A stretch of DNA of 64,000 bases from Mycolicibacterium rhodesiae JS60 (lineage in GTDB: Bacteria; Actinomycetota; Actinomycetes; Mycobacteriales; Mycobacteriaceae): positions 156,242-220,241 of the forward strand of contig AGIQ01000007.1 of assembly GCA_000230935.2 (NCBI GenBank), read 5' to 3'. The notes under the pieces are model-generated. The model made no database searches. It worked only from the letters and a program-made list of their open reading frames with translations, and was not told the origin of the DNA. Shown piece after piece: positions 8,674-16,674 of this stretch; position 1 is the stretch's first letter, and each line of letters starts with the position of its first letter. The position numbers and the translations under genes are program-made.

Positions 8674-9447
8674 TCAGCGGCCCTTCCACTGCGGCTTGCG
8701 CTTCTCGCGCCAGGCCTGCAGGCCTTCGGTGACGTCCTCGGTGGCACCGGCCACCTTGCGCATGACCTCTCCGAAGCGGACCGACTCGACCCAGCCCATA
8801 TCGGCGGTGCGCCAGGCCACCTCTTTGGTGGCCCGCTGCGCCAGCGGCGCGGCCTGGGCGAGGGTTTTGCCCCATGCCTGCGCTTCTGACTGCAGGTCCT
8901 CGGGTTCGACCAGCTTCCACACCAGGCCGATCTCCTTGGCGCGCTCGGCGCTGATCGGCCTGCCGGTCAGCAACAGCTCCATGGCGTTGGCCCAGCCGAC
9001 TCGGTGAGGCAGCCGGATCGCACCGACGATGGTCGGAACGCCCAGTGTCACCTCCGGGTAGTGGAAGGTGGCGTCCGTCGAGGCAATCACGAAGTCGCAG
9101 AACAACACTCCGGTAAGGCCGTAGCCGACACACGGTCCATGCACGGCGGCGATCGTCGGCTTGAACAACTCCATGCCCGACTCAAAGCTGTTGATGGTCG
9201 GCTTCTCCCAGAAGGTGCCGCCGAAGGTGCCCACCGAGCCTTCGCCGTCCTTGAGGTCACCGCCGGCGCAGAAGACGTCACCGGTGGCGGTCAGGATTCC
9301 GACCCAGGCCTCTTCCTCGTCACGGAACTGGTCCCATGCGGCGTTGATCTCCTGCCGAAGCGCGCCGTTGATCGCGTTGCGCGCCTCGGGACGGTTAAGG
9401 GTGATGGTGGCGACGTGATCGTCGAGCTGATAGGTGACAAGGCCCAT
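8674..9447 (-). CDS. Enoyl-CoA hydratase/isomerase (crotonase) family protein
   Basis: 257 residues with the crotonase fold: oxyanion-hole segments NRPEARNAINGAL and GDVFCAGGDLKDGEG, the second oxyanion region HGPCVGYGLTGVLFCDFVIASTDA, and FHYPEVTLGVP. The usual catalytic Glu of true hydratases (GGGCELA) is not matched, since the region reads GYGLTGVL. The reaction may therefore be isomerase, hydrolase or another crotonase chemistry. It acts on acyl-CoA in the cytoplasm. ATG start. Confidence 0.85.
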   Translation of the reverse strand: MGLVTYQLDDHVATITLNRPEARNAINGALRQEINAAWDQFRDEEEAWVGILTATGDVFCAGGDLKDGEGSVGTFGGTFWEKPTINSFESGMELFKPTIAAVHGPCVGYGLTGVLFCDFVIASTDATFHYPEVTLGVPTIVGAIRLPHRVGWANAMELLLTGRPISAERAKEIGLVWKLVEPEDLQSEAQAWGKTLAQAAPLAQRATKEVAWRTADMGWVESVRFGEVMRKVAGATEDVTEGLQAWREKRKPQWKGR

Positions 9448-9770
9448 TGCTGCACTCTAGTGAGGCTCGGTGCGCAGCGCCGCTGGACAATATCTGGCGA
9501 TGCGCGTGACGCCGCCATTGTTTGCTGGTTCTGCACGATCATGAAACTTACCCAGCAAATTGGCGCTATTTGAATCAGCATAATTGTCGCCTAGTTTTTC
9601 CTGGCAAATATCCAAACATTGCCAACCGGAAAAGCCATTATGCGATCTGTCTGAACAGCAAGACGCGGAGCATAGGAGTTGGTAATTTTCGCTTACGACA
9701 ACAGAAGTCGTGACAGGCAGTGTTTTTCGGAATTGCCCGTCCACGGCCGGGGCGATTGGGGGAATCACGG
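9448..9770. other. AT-rich intergenic region upstream of the secreted CBM protein gene
   Basis: About 320 bases without a supported gene. The part from about 9530 to 9715 is visibly richer in A and T than its surroundings. It contains the inverted repeat at 9602-9624 and a shorter one (ACGAC/GTCGT, 9695-9711). It probably holds the promoter and control sites of the downstream secreted protein. Confidence 0.5.
9602..9624. promoter_or_regulatory. Inverted repeat upstream of the CBM protein gene
   Basis: TGGCAA and TTGCCA are separated by 11 AT-rich bases. This has the shape of a regulator binding site; the regulator is unknown. Confidence 0.35.
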
Positions 9771-11756
9771 ATGTCGATCGACGACGCTCTGCCGTATTCA
9801 CTGCGACCGGTAGCTCCGGCGAAATCCAATGCCGTCGCGAGTTCGTACGCCCCGTATGTGGGTCGTATCGGTGCCTTGGCGATCGCATTGGGAATCGGGT
9901 CGGCAATGATGACCGCAGCCGTTGCTCATGCCGATTCCACCGGCTCCGATTCGCCGGCGGGCACCGCAACGTCGCAGGCCGGCTCGGCGCGCTCTGCGCG
10001 CCACGCGACGACCCCGCGCCCCACTGCCCGCCCGGATACGCAGCGTTCCGGATCCCGCACCGACTCGCCGTCGGCGCCGCCCGCCAAGCCCGTCGCGGCG
10101 CCGCGTAAGGCCGCAAGCGCTGCCACTGCGGTCACGGACCAAGCCGTCGATCAGAACTCCTCCGCGGTGGCGCTTGCGACCGTGGTCACGCCGGGGGAGG
10201 GCGTGACGGCACAAACCGTCACAGCGACCCGCACCACGAACCCCGCAACAACGATCAACGCCGTCATCACTGCGGCACGGTCGACACTGGAAAGCCTTGT
10301 GCGGAGCGTCAAGCCGCCGGCCTTCCCGTCCGTCACCCAGCTGCTGGCGCCACTGCTGGCCTGGACGCGCAAGGAATTCGAGGCGCTGTTCGGCGCCGCA
10401 CCCGACACCGAGGCGGCGGCCACGCCGGGCACCGGAAGCGGAAACGTCGCCACCGGCACCACGACGGTCACCATCGAGGGCGAGACGCTGATCATCACAC
10501 CGGCGAAGGCCGGCCGCACGTACACCGACACCGCGGCATCGGGCCGCAAAGCGCTACTTCTGTCCACGAATGGGACTGCAACCAAGACACTTTCGCTGCC
10601 GTCGGCGACGAGCCTGGTGATTCGCGCCCGCGGTGACCAATACAACGGCGCTCCGGTGATGACGGTGTCCATCGACGGACAGGTGGTCTCCACGACGCAG
10701 GTGGCGTCGACGTCGTGGGCTGACTACACCATCCCGGTGTCGCTGGCGGCCGGGACCCACACCATCAGCATTGCGTTCACCAACGATTTCTGGCGGTCGA
10801 CAAGCCGGGACCGCAACCTTCGCATCGACAAGATCACCGTCGTTCCGTCCACCTCAACCCCGGTGCAGACCCCGCCGTATTTCCAGGCGGCGGATTGGTT
10901 GTGGAAGCCTATCGTGGCGAATCCCGTCATCGCCGCGAACAGCGCGACGTGGGTCAAGTACCTGTCCGCGGCGAATGCCCAACGGGTGGCCGACCTCTAC
11001 GAGTACGGTGTCACGCTGGTCCAGGCCACTGCTTCGACCCCGCGCTACGACGTGACGTTGACCAAGCAGTGGGGGAGCGACCCGTTCGGGTCGTACACCG
11101 TGGCCATTCCCGTCGGTGTCAACTTGCCGGGGGGCGCGGACAAGGCGATCGCGATCCTCGATCCGACGACCGGTAAGGCGTTCGGTCTCTGGCAAGCCGA
11201 ATACGACAGCGCCACCGACTCTTGGACGGCCTCCTGGGGTGGCATCACCGACCTCAACGGCAATGGCGTCGACACGTCCGGGTCGGCCACCGGTACGAAC
11301 ATCGCACGCTACGCCGGAGTGATCACCACAGCCGAGTTCAGCGCGGCGATCGCGGCCAACACCGGCGTCAACCACGCGCTGTTCATCTCCAGTGACCTGG
11401 CCAGTTCGCTATTCACCGGCCCGGCCACCAAGTCCGACGGCACCAACATCGCCGGTGTCTCGAATCCGATCCCCGAGGGCACCCGCATCCAGCTGGACCC
11501 GTCCATCAATGTCGATGCGATTCCCGGTATTTCGGCCGCCGAAAAGGTGATCGCGAAGACGCTGCAGACCTACGGCGCCTACGTCGGCGACCAGGGCGGC
11601 GCCAGAATGGCCTTCATCTTCGAGGTCGCCCCCGACGCGGCCTCGACCAATCCGGGCGCTGTCTATTCCAGCGCCGGCCTGGAGTGGGACTACTACGACA
11701 TGACCGACATCCCCTGGTCGAAACTGCGGGTGCTGGCCAACTGGGACGGGTCCTAA
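9771..11756 (+). CDS. Secreted protein with a CBM60-like module and an unnamed C-terminal domain
   Basis: 661 residues. A long signal sequence (hydrophobic core GALAIALGIGSAMMTAAVAHA, about residues 30-50) is followed by an Ala/Pro/Ser-rich linker to about 150. A module at about 232-360 resembles calcium-dependent xylan-binding CBM36/CBM60 domains (VTIEGETLIIT, DGQVVSTTQV, YTIPVSLAAGTHTISIAFTNDFW, RDRNLRIDKITV). The last 300 residues (PIPEGTRIQLDPSINVDAIPG, AKTLQTYGAYVGDQGGARMAFIFE) match a C-terminal pattern I recall from actinobacterial secreted proteins of unknown activity. No glycosidase acid pair is recognised. ATG chosen for GGGGGAA upstream; an earlier in-frame ATG (9720) would add 17 residues. 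Ends four bases into the convergent thioesterase gene. Confidence 0.75.
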   Translation: MSIDDALPYSLRPVAPAKSNAVASSYAPYVGRIGALAIALGIGSAMMTAAVAHADSTGSDSPAGTATSQAGSARSARHATTPRPTARPDTQRSGSRTDSPSAPPAKPVAAPRKAASAATAVTDQAVDQNSSAVALATVVTPGEGVTAQTVTATRTTNPATTINAVITAARSTLESLVRSVKPPAFPSVTQLLAPLLAWTRKEFEALFGAAPDTEAAATPGTGSGNVATGTTTVTIEGETLIITPAKAGRTYTDTAASGRKALLLSTNGTATKTLSLPSATSLVIRARGDQYNGAPVMTVSIDGQVVSTTQVASTSWADYTIPVSLAAGTHTISIAFTNDFWRSTSRDRNLRIDKITVVPSTSTPVQTPPYFQAADWLWKPIVANPVIAANSATWVKYLSAANAQRVADLYEYGVTLVQATASTPRYDVTLTKQWGSDPFGSYTVAIPVGVNLPGGADKAIAILDPTTGKAFGLWQAEYDSATDSWTASWGGITDLNGNGVDTSGSATGTNIARYAGVITTAEFSAAIAANTGVNHALFISSDLASSLFTGPATKSDGTNIAGVSNPIPEGTRIQLDPSINVDAIPGISAAEKVIAKTLQTYGAYVGDQGGARMAFIFEVAPDAASTNPGAVYSSAGLEWDYYDMTDIPWSKLRVLANWDGS

Positions 11757-12601
11757 CCGCGGCCGCTGACCTCCATACGCGCCGCCGGATTGGCCATTGC
11801 GGTCACCATGCTGCTGCCGAAGGCACCGTCGTCGTCGAACAGGGTCGCGCTGCCCACTGACACCCCGTTCTCGGAGAAGTGGGTGTCGGCCTGCACGCCG
11901 ATGTACACCCCGCGCGGCAGGCGGGCCAGAGCCACGGTCAGGTCACCGTTGATGTAGCCGATTCCGTTGCGGCCCAAATCGGTCACCAGATTGGCCGCCG
12001 CCTCGGCGACCACCGCGGACCGGACGAATGGTGTCGCAGGCAGGCCGGCCACCGCGTCCAAACCGCCGTAGTAGGCGCGCTTGCGCCCACTGTTGTGGTG
12101 CCGCAAGCCCATCGGGCTCCACCCGGTTCCGTCATCGTCGATGTGCAGGTTCTCGGCGCTGTCCGGCGCGACGACGCTCATCGCGGGTTCCCACTGTTCG
12201 TCGGCCGCGCAGAGGGCCTGGCGGTACTGCAGCACTGTCGCCCGCGCCACGATCCAATCGTCTTGGATGATGTCGCATTCGGCCGTGCGCATCCGGTGCC
12301 CGTGCCGAACCAGCCGGGTCTGAGTGCGCGTCGCGACGGCCCGGGCCGGCTTGAGCAGATCGAGGGTCAGCCGGGCAGGCAGGTATCCGACTGCGCCGTA
12401 CTTGCGCTCCAGCGTCGATGCCGCGAGGCCGGCAATCGCCTGGCCACTGAGCACGCCGTCGCTCCAGGAGGCCGCGGCCGATGTCGTCGGCCGGAAGCTC
12501 CCGTTCGATTGCTGGACGAAATAGGCGGGGCGGATGCCGATCGCGCTGGAGGCCGCTGCGGTATGTTCCGACAAATCCATGCTGCTGTTCACCGTTGCCA
12601 T
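11753..12601 (-). CDS. Thioesterase-superfamily (double hotdog) protein
   Basis: 282 residues resembling actinobacterial acyl-CoA thioesterases: SWSDGVLSGQAIAGLAASTLERKYG, LPARLTLDLLKPARAV, RMRTAECDIIQDDWIVARATVLQYR, and a second hotdog with YINGDLTVALARLPRGVYIGVQADTHFSENGVSVGSATLFDDDG. It would act on acyl-CoA or a similar thioester in the cytoplasm. The start is uncertain: ATG at 12601 is preferred, with ATG 12580 and an in-frame TTG at 12649 as alternatives. A strong palindrome lies about 50 bases upstream. Confidence 0.75.
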   Translation of the reverse strand: MATVNSSMDLSEHTAAASSAIGIRPAYFVQQSNGSFRPTTSAAASWSDGVLSGQAIAGLAASTLERKYGAVGYLPARLTLDLLKPARAVATRTQTRLVRHGHRMRTAECDIIQDDWIVARATVLQYRQALCAADEQWEPAMSVVAPDSAENLHIDDDGTGWSPMGLRHHNSGRKRAYYGGLDAVAGLPATPFVRSAVVAEAAANLVTDLGRNGIGYINGDLTVALARLPRGVYIGVQADTHFSENGVSVGSATLFDDDGAFGSSMVTAMANPAARMEVSGRG

Positions 12602-12651
12602 CCTTTTGTTTTGGGAGAGCCGCCGCTTGCTTGACGGCTCACCAGGCAACT

Positions 12652-12668
12652 ATGACGCGCGGCGTCAT
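12652..12668. promoter_or_regulatory. Perfect palindrome upstream of a thioesterase gene
   Basis: ATGACGC and GCGTCAT arms, 7 bp each, are separated by GCG. It sits about 50 bases upstream of the thioesterase start and just past the end of the nitrile-hydratase-type operon. Size and symmetry fit a TetR- or GntR-type operator. No regulator gene is adjacent. Confidence 0.5.
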
Positions 12669-12743
12669 CGCGGACTGTCCACCGATCGGCTGGAATACCG
12701 GATGAATCGGGGGTCCACCGATTGGGGGACATCGCGGCAGAGC

Positions 12744-13079
12744 TCAGGACTCCAACCGGGCCCGTACGATGGAAAGTCGTTGCTGCAGTTCAGCTTCGGT
12801 GATGACACCCCTGGCAAGCAGCGAATGCGCCAGCGCCACGAGCTGGTTTTCCGGGTAGGGAAGCGTGGGGTAGACGGTCGCCGACAGCTCGTCTTCCTCG
12901 TCGCGCCGCTCCTTGAAGTTCGGCACGTCGGCGTCGCATGCGGCGTGGTCGAGTGCGTCACACAGCCCGTCGAGGCTGGTCTTCCAGGGCGGAACCGGGT
13001 TCTCCACCCCGTATTTGGCGGCCATCAACGGCCAAATCTGGTTGCGTTCGACGATCTGCTGGAGCGTGTCGGGGTTCAT
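12744..13079 (-). CDS. Small third subunit or accessory protein of a nitrile hydratase/thiocyanate hydrolase-type system
   Basis: 111 residues (MNPDTLQQIVERNQIWPLMAAKYGV...). Its start overlaps the stop of the alpha-type gene in an ATGA arrangement, so translation is coupled. The C-terminal half (PYPENQLVALAHSLLARGVITEAELQQRL) resembles the helical N-terminal part of nitrile hydratase beta/accessory proteins and the small subunits of thiocyanate hydrolase-type enzymes. It could be a structural third subunit or a metallochaperone; the sequence alone does not decide. It is last gene of the three-gene operon. Confidence 0.7.
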   Translation of the reverse strand: MNPDTLQQIVERNQIWPLMAAKYGVENPVPPWKTSLDGLCDALDHAACDADVPNFKERRDEEDELSATVYPTLPYPENQLVALAHSLLARGVITEAELQQRLSIVRARLES

Positions 13080-13780
13080 TCGCCGACCGGATGCATCGCG
13101 GGACGGGTGGCGGTGATGATGTTGGTCGTCACGCCGGCCTTGGGCAGCGCGACGCCGATCAGGCAGTCCCGGGTGATGATCTCGGTCAGCTGGTCCTCGG
13201 TCCAGCCGTCGGTGCCTTCGGGCCGCATCGGCATCACCATGAAACGGTGCTTCTGGTTGGAGTCCTGCACCCGGACCTCGATGTCGTCGCCCAGATAGAG
13301 GCCGAACTCGGCGAGGACCTGTCGCGGCCAGCGGACCAGCCGGCGGCGATAGTTGGGCGTCCGGTACCACTCGGGCGAGTTGCCGAGGATCGGGCGCGGA
13401 TAGCAGGAGCAGAGTGCACAGACGATCACGTTGTGCAAGGTGGGGGTGTCCTCGAGGATCTGGAAGGCGGTGAAGTCGCTCGGTGTGCCGAAACCGGTCG
13501 GCTCCAGCCAGTCGACACCGACCTCCTTGCTCGCCGTCATCGGTTCGGCCAAGGCGAGCGCCTTGAAGTCGGGATCCAGCCAGGCGCGGGCGACCAGCCG
13601 GGCCGCCGGCGTCGGGCCGATCTGCTCGGCGAACTCGGTGAACCGGCGGTGCTCTTCGGCAGTGAAAATGCCCTTCTCGATACATAATTCGCGTAGTGCG
13701 ATTTCGAGGACCTCGAAGTCGGTGATCTCGTCGACCATGGGCTTGACGGTGCGGTCGTGGTCGTGATCGTGATCTGTCAT
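13076..13780 (-). CDS. Nitrile hydratase/thiocyanate hydrolase-family metal-binding (alpha-type) subunit
   Basis: 234 residues. The metal claw motif is V-C121-A-L-C124-S-C126 followed by YPRPILG. In this family the two inner Cys are oxidised and bind low-spin Fe or Co. The motif has Ala where cobalt enzymes usually have Thr and iron enzymes Ser, so the metal is not predictable. The N-terminus is His/Asp rich (MTDHDHDHD), a possible metal-binding tail. The helical N-terminal half (EVLEIALRELCIEKGIFT) matches alpha/gamma subunits. The reaction would be hydration of a nitrile or hydrolysis of thiocyanate. It lies 15 bases after the beta-type gene and is coupled to the small gene. Confidence 0.88.
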   Translation of the reverse strand: MTDHDHDHDRTVKPMVDEITDFEVLEIALRELCIEKGIFTAEEHRRFTEFAEQIGPTPAARLVARAWLDPDFKALALAEPMTASKEVGVDWLEPTGFGTPSDFTAFQILEDTPTLHNVIVCALCSCYPRPILGNSPEWYRTPNYRRRLVRWPRQVLAEFGLYLGDDIEVRVQDSNQKHRFMVMPMRPEGTDGWTEDQLTEIITRDCLIGVALPKAGVTTNIITATRPAMHPVGE

Positions 13781-13795
13781 ATCAGTCCGTTTCTG

Positions 13796-14632
13796 CTAGG
13801 CCGGTCGCAGCCAGTGCTCGGGGATCTCGGTTCGCAGGCTGTCGGTATCCGGGCCGTTGAAGTCGTTCCACAGCTCGGACATGCTGAATTTGACGACGTA
13901 AAACCATTCGGGCTCGGCATCGGGGATATCCCAGGTCTCATCCTCGGCGGCCGGGCTCTCGTAGGCCACCGCGTCGATGACGCCCTTCGCACCGCGGACG
14001 TACTCGGGTGTGCGCGTGTAGAACAGCACTGGCAGCTCACGGACCACCACCGGGTCGCCGACCTTGAATCGCGGGTCTCCGGCCTTGCCCGCGTACACCT
14101 GCGGATCGCCCTTGCCCTGCGCGTGAACGATGTGGCTGTTCCGCTTGACCTGCGATCCGTCGCCCTCGTGCTTGGGCTCGGCCTTCAGCGTCTTTCCGTC
14201 AAGACCGCCGGCGTAGCGCTCCTTGACCTCGGCCATGCGTTCGGTGAGCTCGGTCAGACCGATGTGATGCTTCTCGATCAGGACCCGCGCCACCGACAAC
14301 AGCCAGCGGCCGTAGTAGGGGAACCCGAGATAGACGGCACGCTGGACGTCGACGTTGCCGATGCGGCGGCGTTCCTCCGAGAGCCAGATGCCCCGCCAGG
14401 CGAGGACCTCGCACATGACGTACGTCATGTGCTCCCAGTACTCGTAATCCTTGTTCTCGTACTTCATCGGAGCATCGGGCTCGCCGCCGACGTCGTGCAC
14501 GGGCTTCATGTAGGCGACGAACCTGGCGTGGTCGAGCAGATCGGGTGTCGGCGCGTCCGGCAACTCGGGATAGGCAGACTTGAGTCGTGCCACCAGAGCA
14601 AGCTGGTCGGCGCGTTCGGCAGCAGTGCTCAT
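13796..14632 (-). CDS. Nitrile hydratase/thiocyanate hydrolase-family beta-type subunit
   Basis: 278 residues, first gene of the operon. The N-terminal helical part contains PVHDVGGEPDAPMKYENKDYEYWEHMTYVMCEVLAWRG, the family's H-D-x-G-G opening. The C-terminal SH3-like barrel contains FKVGDPVVVRELPVLFYTRTPEYVRGAKGVIDAV and ends WFYVVKFSMSELWND...EIPEHWLRP. In thiocyanate hydrolase these two halves are separate subunits; here they are one chain, as in nitrile hydratase. ATG at 14632 has GAGGGG upstream. It would form the substrate channel and hold the alpha-type subunit's metal site. Confidence 0.85.
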   Translation of the reverse strand: MSTAAERADQLALVARLKSAYPELPDAPTPDLLDHARFVAYMKPVHDVGGEPDAPMKYENKDYEYWEHMTYVMCEVLAWRGIWLSEERRRIGNVDVQRAVYLGFPYYGRWLLSVARVLIEKHHIGLTELTERMAEVKERYAGGLDGKTLKAEPKHEGDGSQVKRNSHIVHAQGKGDPQVYAGKAGDPRFKVGDPVVVRELPVLFYTRTPEYVRGAKGVIDAVAYESPAAEDETWDIPDAEPEWFYVVKFSMSELWNDFNGPDTDSLRTEIPEHWLRPA

Positions 14633-14744
14633 TGACGGGCCCCTCGATGTGGCTGTGCACAACCTCAACGGATCACAACGTAACACCGGTTACGAGTACC
14701 GGCACCTGAAATGAGCTGTGAATATGGTTGCGGCTCCGTCAAAC

Positions 14745-15248
14745 TCAGGCGTAACCGAGTGCCGCGTTCTCGGCACGGATCCGCACGGTGAGCACCAAGG
14801 CGTTGGCGATGCTGAACACGATGGCCGTCACCCAGGCGGAGTGCACCAGGGGCAGTGCCGCCACTTCCGCGGCAACGGCCGTGTAGTTCGGATGGTGCAG
14901 CCACCGATACGGCCCGCTGCTGACCAGGGGCGCACCCTTGATCACGATCAGCCGCGGATTCCAGTGCTTGCCCAGAACGGACACGCACCACCAGCGCAGA
15001 GCGGTACTGATCGCGACGACCCCGACCATCGGCCACCCCAGCCACGGCAGGAACGGACGGTGCATCGTCGCCACTTCCACGATGCACGACACCAGCAGCA
15101 GGGTGTGCATCCCGACCATCACGGGGTAGTGGCCGCGGCCGAATTCGTGGCCGCCCTGAGCGAAGGACCATCGGGCGTTGCGCCGCGACACCACCAGCTC
15201 GACGAGCCGCTCGACACCGATCGCAGCGATGAACAAGAAATAGAACAT
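14745..15248 (-). CDS. ICMT-like membrane methyltransferase paired with a type III PKS
   Basis: 167 residues with four hydrophobic segments (MFYFLFIAAIGVERLVELVV, VMVGMHTLLLVSCIVEVA, WLGWPMVGVVAISTALRWW, VAAEVAALPLVHSAWVTAIV) and the isoprenylcysteine carboxyl methyltransferase-type motif RLIVIKGAPLVSSGPYRWLHHPNYTA. The ATG has AAGGAG upstream and starts 11 bases after the PKS stop. In Bacillus (BpsB) and Streptomyces (SrsB) proteins of this type O-methylate the alkylpyrone or alkylresorcinol made by the neighbouring type III PKS. The same role is inferred here. Confidence 0.85.
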   Translation of the reverse strand: MFYFLFIAAIGVERLVELVVSRRNARWSFAQGGHEFGRGHYPVMVGMHTLLLVSCIVEVATMHRPFLPWLGWPMVGVVAISTALRWWCVSVLGKHWNPRLIVIKGAPLVSSGPYRWLHHPNYTAVAAEVAALPLVHSAWVTAIVFSIANALVLTVRIRAENAALGYA

Positions 15249-15259
15249 GGCGATCTCCT

Positions 15260-16366
15260 TCACCAGCCCAGCAGCAAGAGTTCGAAGCTGAAGCCCGGCC
15301 CCATCGCCAGCATCAATCCCAGGGAGCCTGCCTCCGGTGGCTCGGCAATGGTCCGGTCGAGGACATCGAGCACGGACGCCGACGAGATGTTTCCGTTGTC
15401 CCGCATCGACTGCCAGCTGTGCCGCAGCCCTTCCGGCGGAACGCCGACCGCATCGGTGATCGCGTCGAGCACCTTGGGCCCACCGGGATGACACACCCAG
15501 GTGGCGATGTCGGCGGTCGTCAAACCGTGGTCAGCGAGGAACCTATCGACTTCCTCACCCAGGTGGTCTTCGGCCATACTGGGGACCTCGCGCGACATCA
15601 CCAACTGGAATCCGCTGGAGCTGACATTCCAGCCCATCACGTCGATGGTGTCGGCGAACAGCCTGCTGCGCGTTGCCAATACGCGCGGACCGGGATGCAG
15701 GGGGAGCCCGGCCGGAGCCCGATCGGCTCCGGTGCCGACGACGGCCGCCGCGCCGTCACCGAAAAGGCAGACGCCGATCAGTGCGGGAATCGACGTGTCA
15801 TCGCGCTGCAAGGTCAGCGAGCACAGCTCGACCGAGAGCAAGACCGCGATGTGGTCCGGAAAGCCGCGCAGGTAGTCGTGCACCCGCGCCAACCCGGCCG
15901 CGCCGGCGACACATCCGAGCCCGAACAGCGGAATGCGCTTGATATCTGGGCGCAGTCCGACCTTGGCTGCGATCCGGGCATCGATGGTCGGCACCGCCAC
16001 TCCCGTACTCGAGACGGTCACGATGGCATCGACCTCGTCGGGCCGGACGTGCGCGGCGTCCAGTGCTCGGCGCAGTGCCTGCTCGCCGAGTTCGGTGGCC
16101 ACCTCCAGGTAGGCGGCATTGGCTTCGGTGAAGCCGGTCATCTTCGGGTAGCGCTCCAGCGGTAGCGCGAGGTTGCGATATTCGACCCCGCTGGTTCGGG
16201 CGAAGCGGGCGAAGGCGGGGTCGGCGAACTCGGTGAGCGCCGCTGCCACCTCGTCCTGGTTGTGGCGATTCTGCGTGAATGCAACGGCGGTGCCCGCGAT
16301 GCGTGGGTCACCTCGCTGGGGAACGCCAATTGAGTTGAGCGAGCGGTAAAACGCGGTATCTGTCAT
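15260..16366 (-). CDS. Type III polyketide synthase (chalcone/stilbene synthase family)
   Basis: 368-residue homodimeric condensing enzyme that extends an acyl-CoA starter with malonyl-CoA. The catalytic triad is intact: Cys152 in FGLGCVAGAAG, His293 in WVCHPGGPKVLD, Asn326 in DNGNISSASVLD. The C-terminal GPGFSFELLLLGW is the family's closing signature. Overall it resembles the mycobacterial Pks10/Pks11/Pks18 enzymes, which make long-chain alkylpyrones or alkylresorcinols, and it is followed by a methyltransferase. The product would be a methylated phenolic or pyrone lipid, probably membrane-associated; starter chain length cannot be read by eye. Confidence 0.93.
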   Translation of the reverse strand: MTDTAFYRSLNSIGVPQRGDPRIAGTAVAFTQNRHNQDEVAAALTEFADPAFARFARTSGVEYRNLALPLERYPKMTGFTEANAAYLEVATELGEQALRRALDAAHVRPDEVDAIVTVSSTGVAVPTIDARIAAKVGLRPDIKRIPLFGLGCVAGAAGLARVHDYLRGFPDHIAVLLSVELCSLTLQRDDTSIPALIGVCLFGDGAAAVVGTGADRAPAGLPLHPGPRVLATRSRLFADTIDVMGWNVSSSGFQLVMSREVPSMAEDHLGEEVDRFLADHGLTTADIATWVCHPGGPKVLDAITDAVGVPPEGLRHSWQSMRDNGNISSASVLDVLDRTIAEPPEAGSLGLMLAMGPGFSFELLLLGW

Positions 16367-16674
16367 GCGCGCTGCAACGTCGGGGCCGCGTCGAAAAAAT
16401 TCCGTTCAAGCTGCCAGGTGAGGTTTTGCACAGATGCGTGCACTGGCCGACGCCTGCCGGTATAAGCTCACCACGGCGGCGAATTGCTGAAATCTCAAGT
16501 AGCACAACATAAATGAGAGCTGAGAATTCCCAGAAATGTCGCAGTATCTGACAACTAGTTGCGCGGCCGCTGCGCGAAAGCTGACAATCGCCGGTGCCGG
16601 TGAACCTCTGACGCCAATATTTCGTGCCGACGTTCGGCGCTGTCGGGCCGTCGCCGGCGACCCAGTCGCGTCGC
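16367..16674. other. Intergenic region upstream of the type III PKS operon
   Basis: About 308 bases between the alpha/beta hydrolase stop and the PKS start, both on the minus strand. No gene is supported. The segment 16480-16560 is relatively AT-rich, has an imperfect palindrome around GAGAATTCCC, and probably holds the PKS promoter. Confidence 0.4.
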
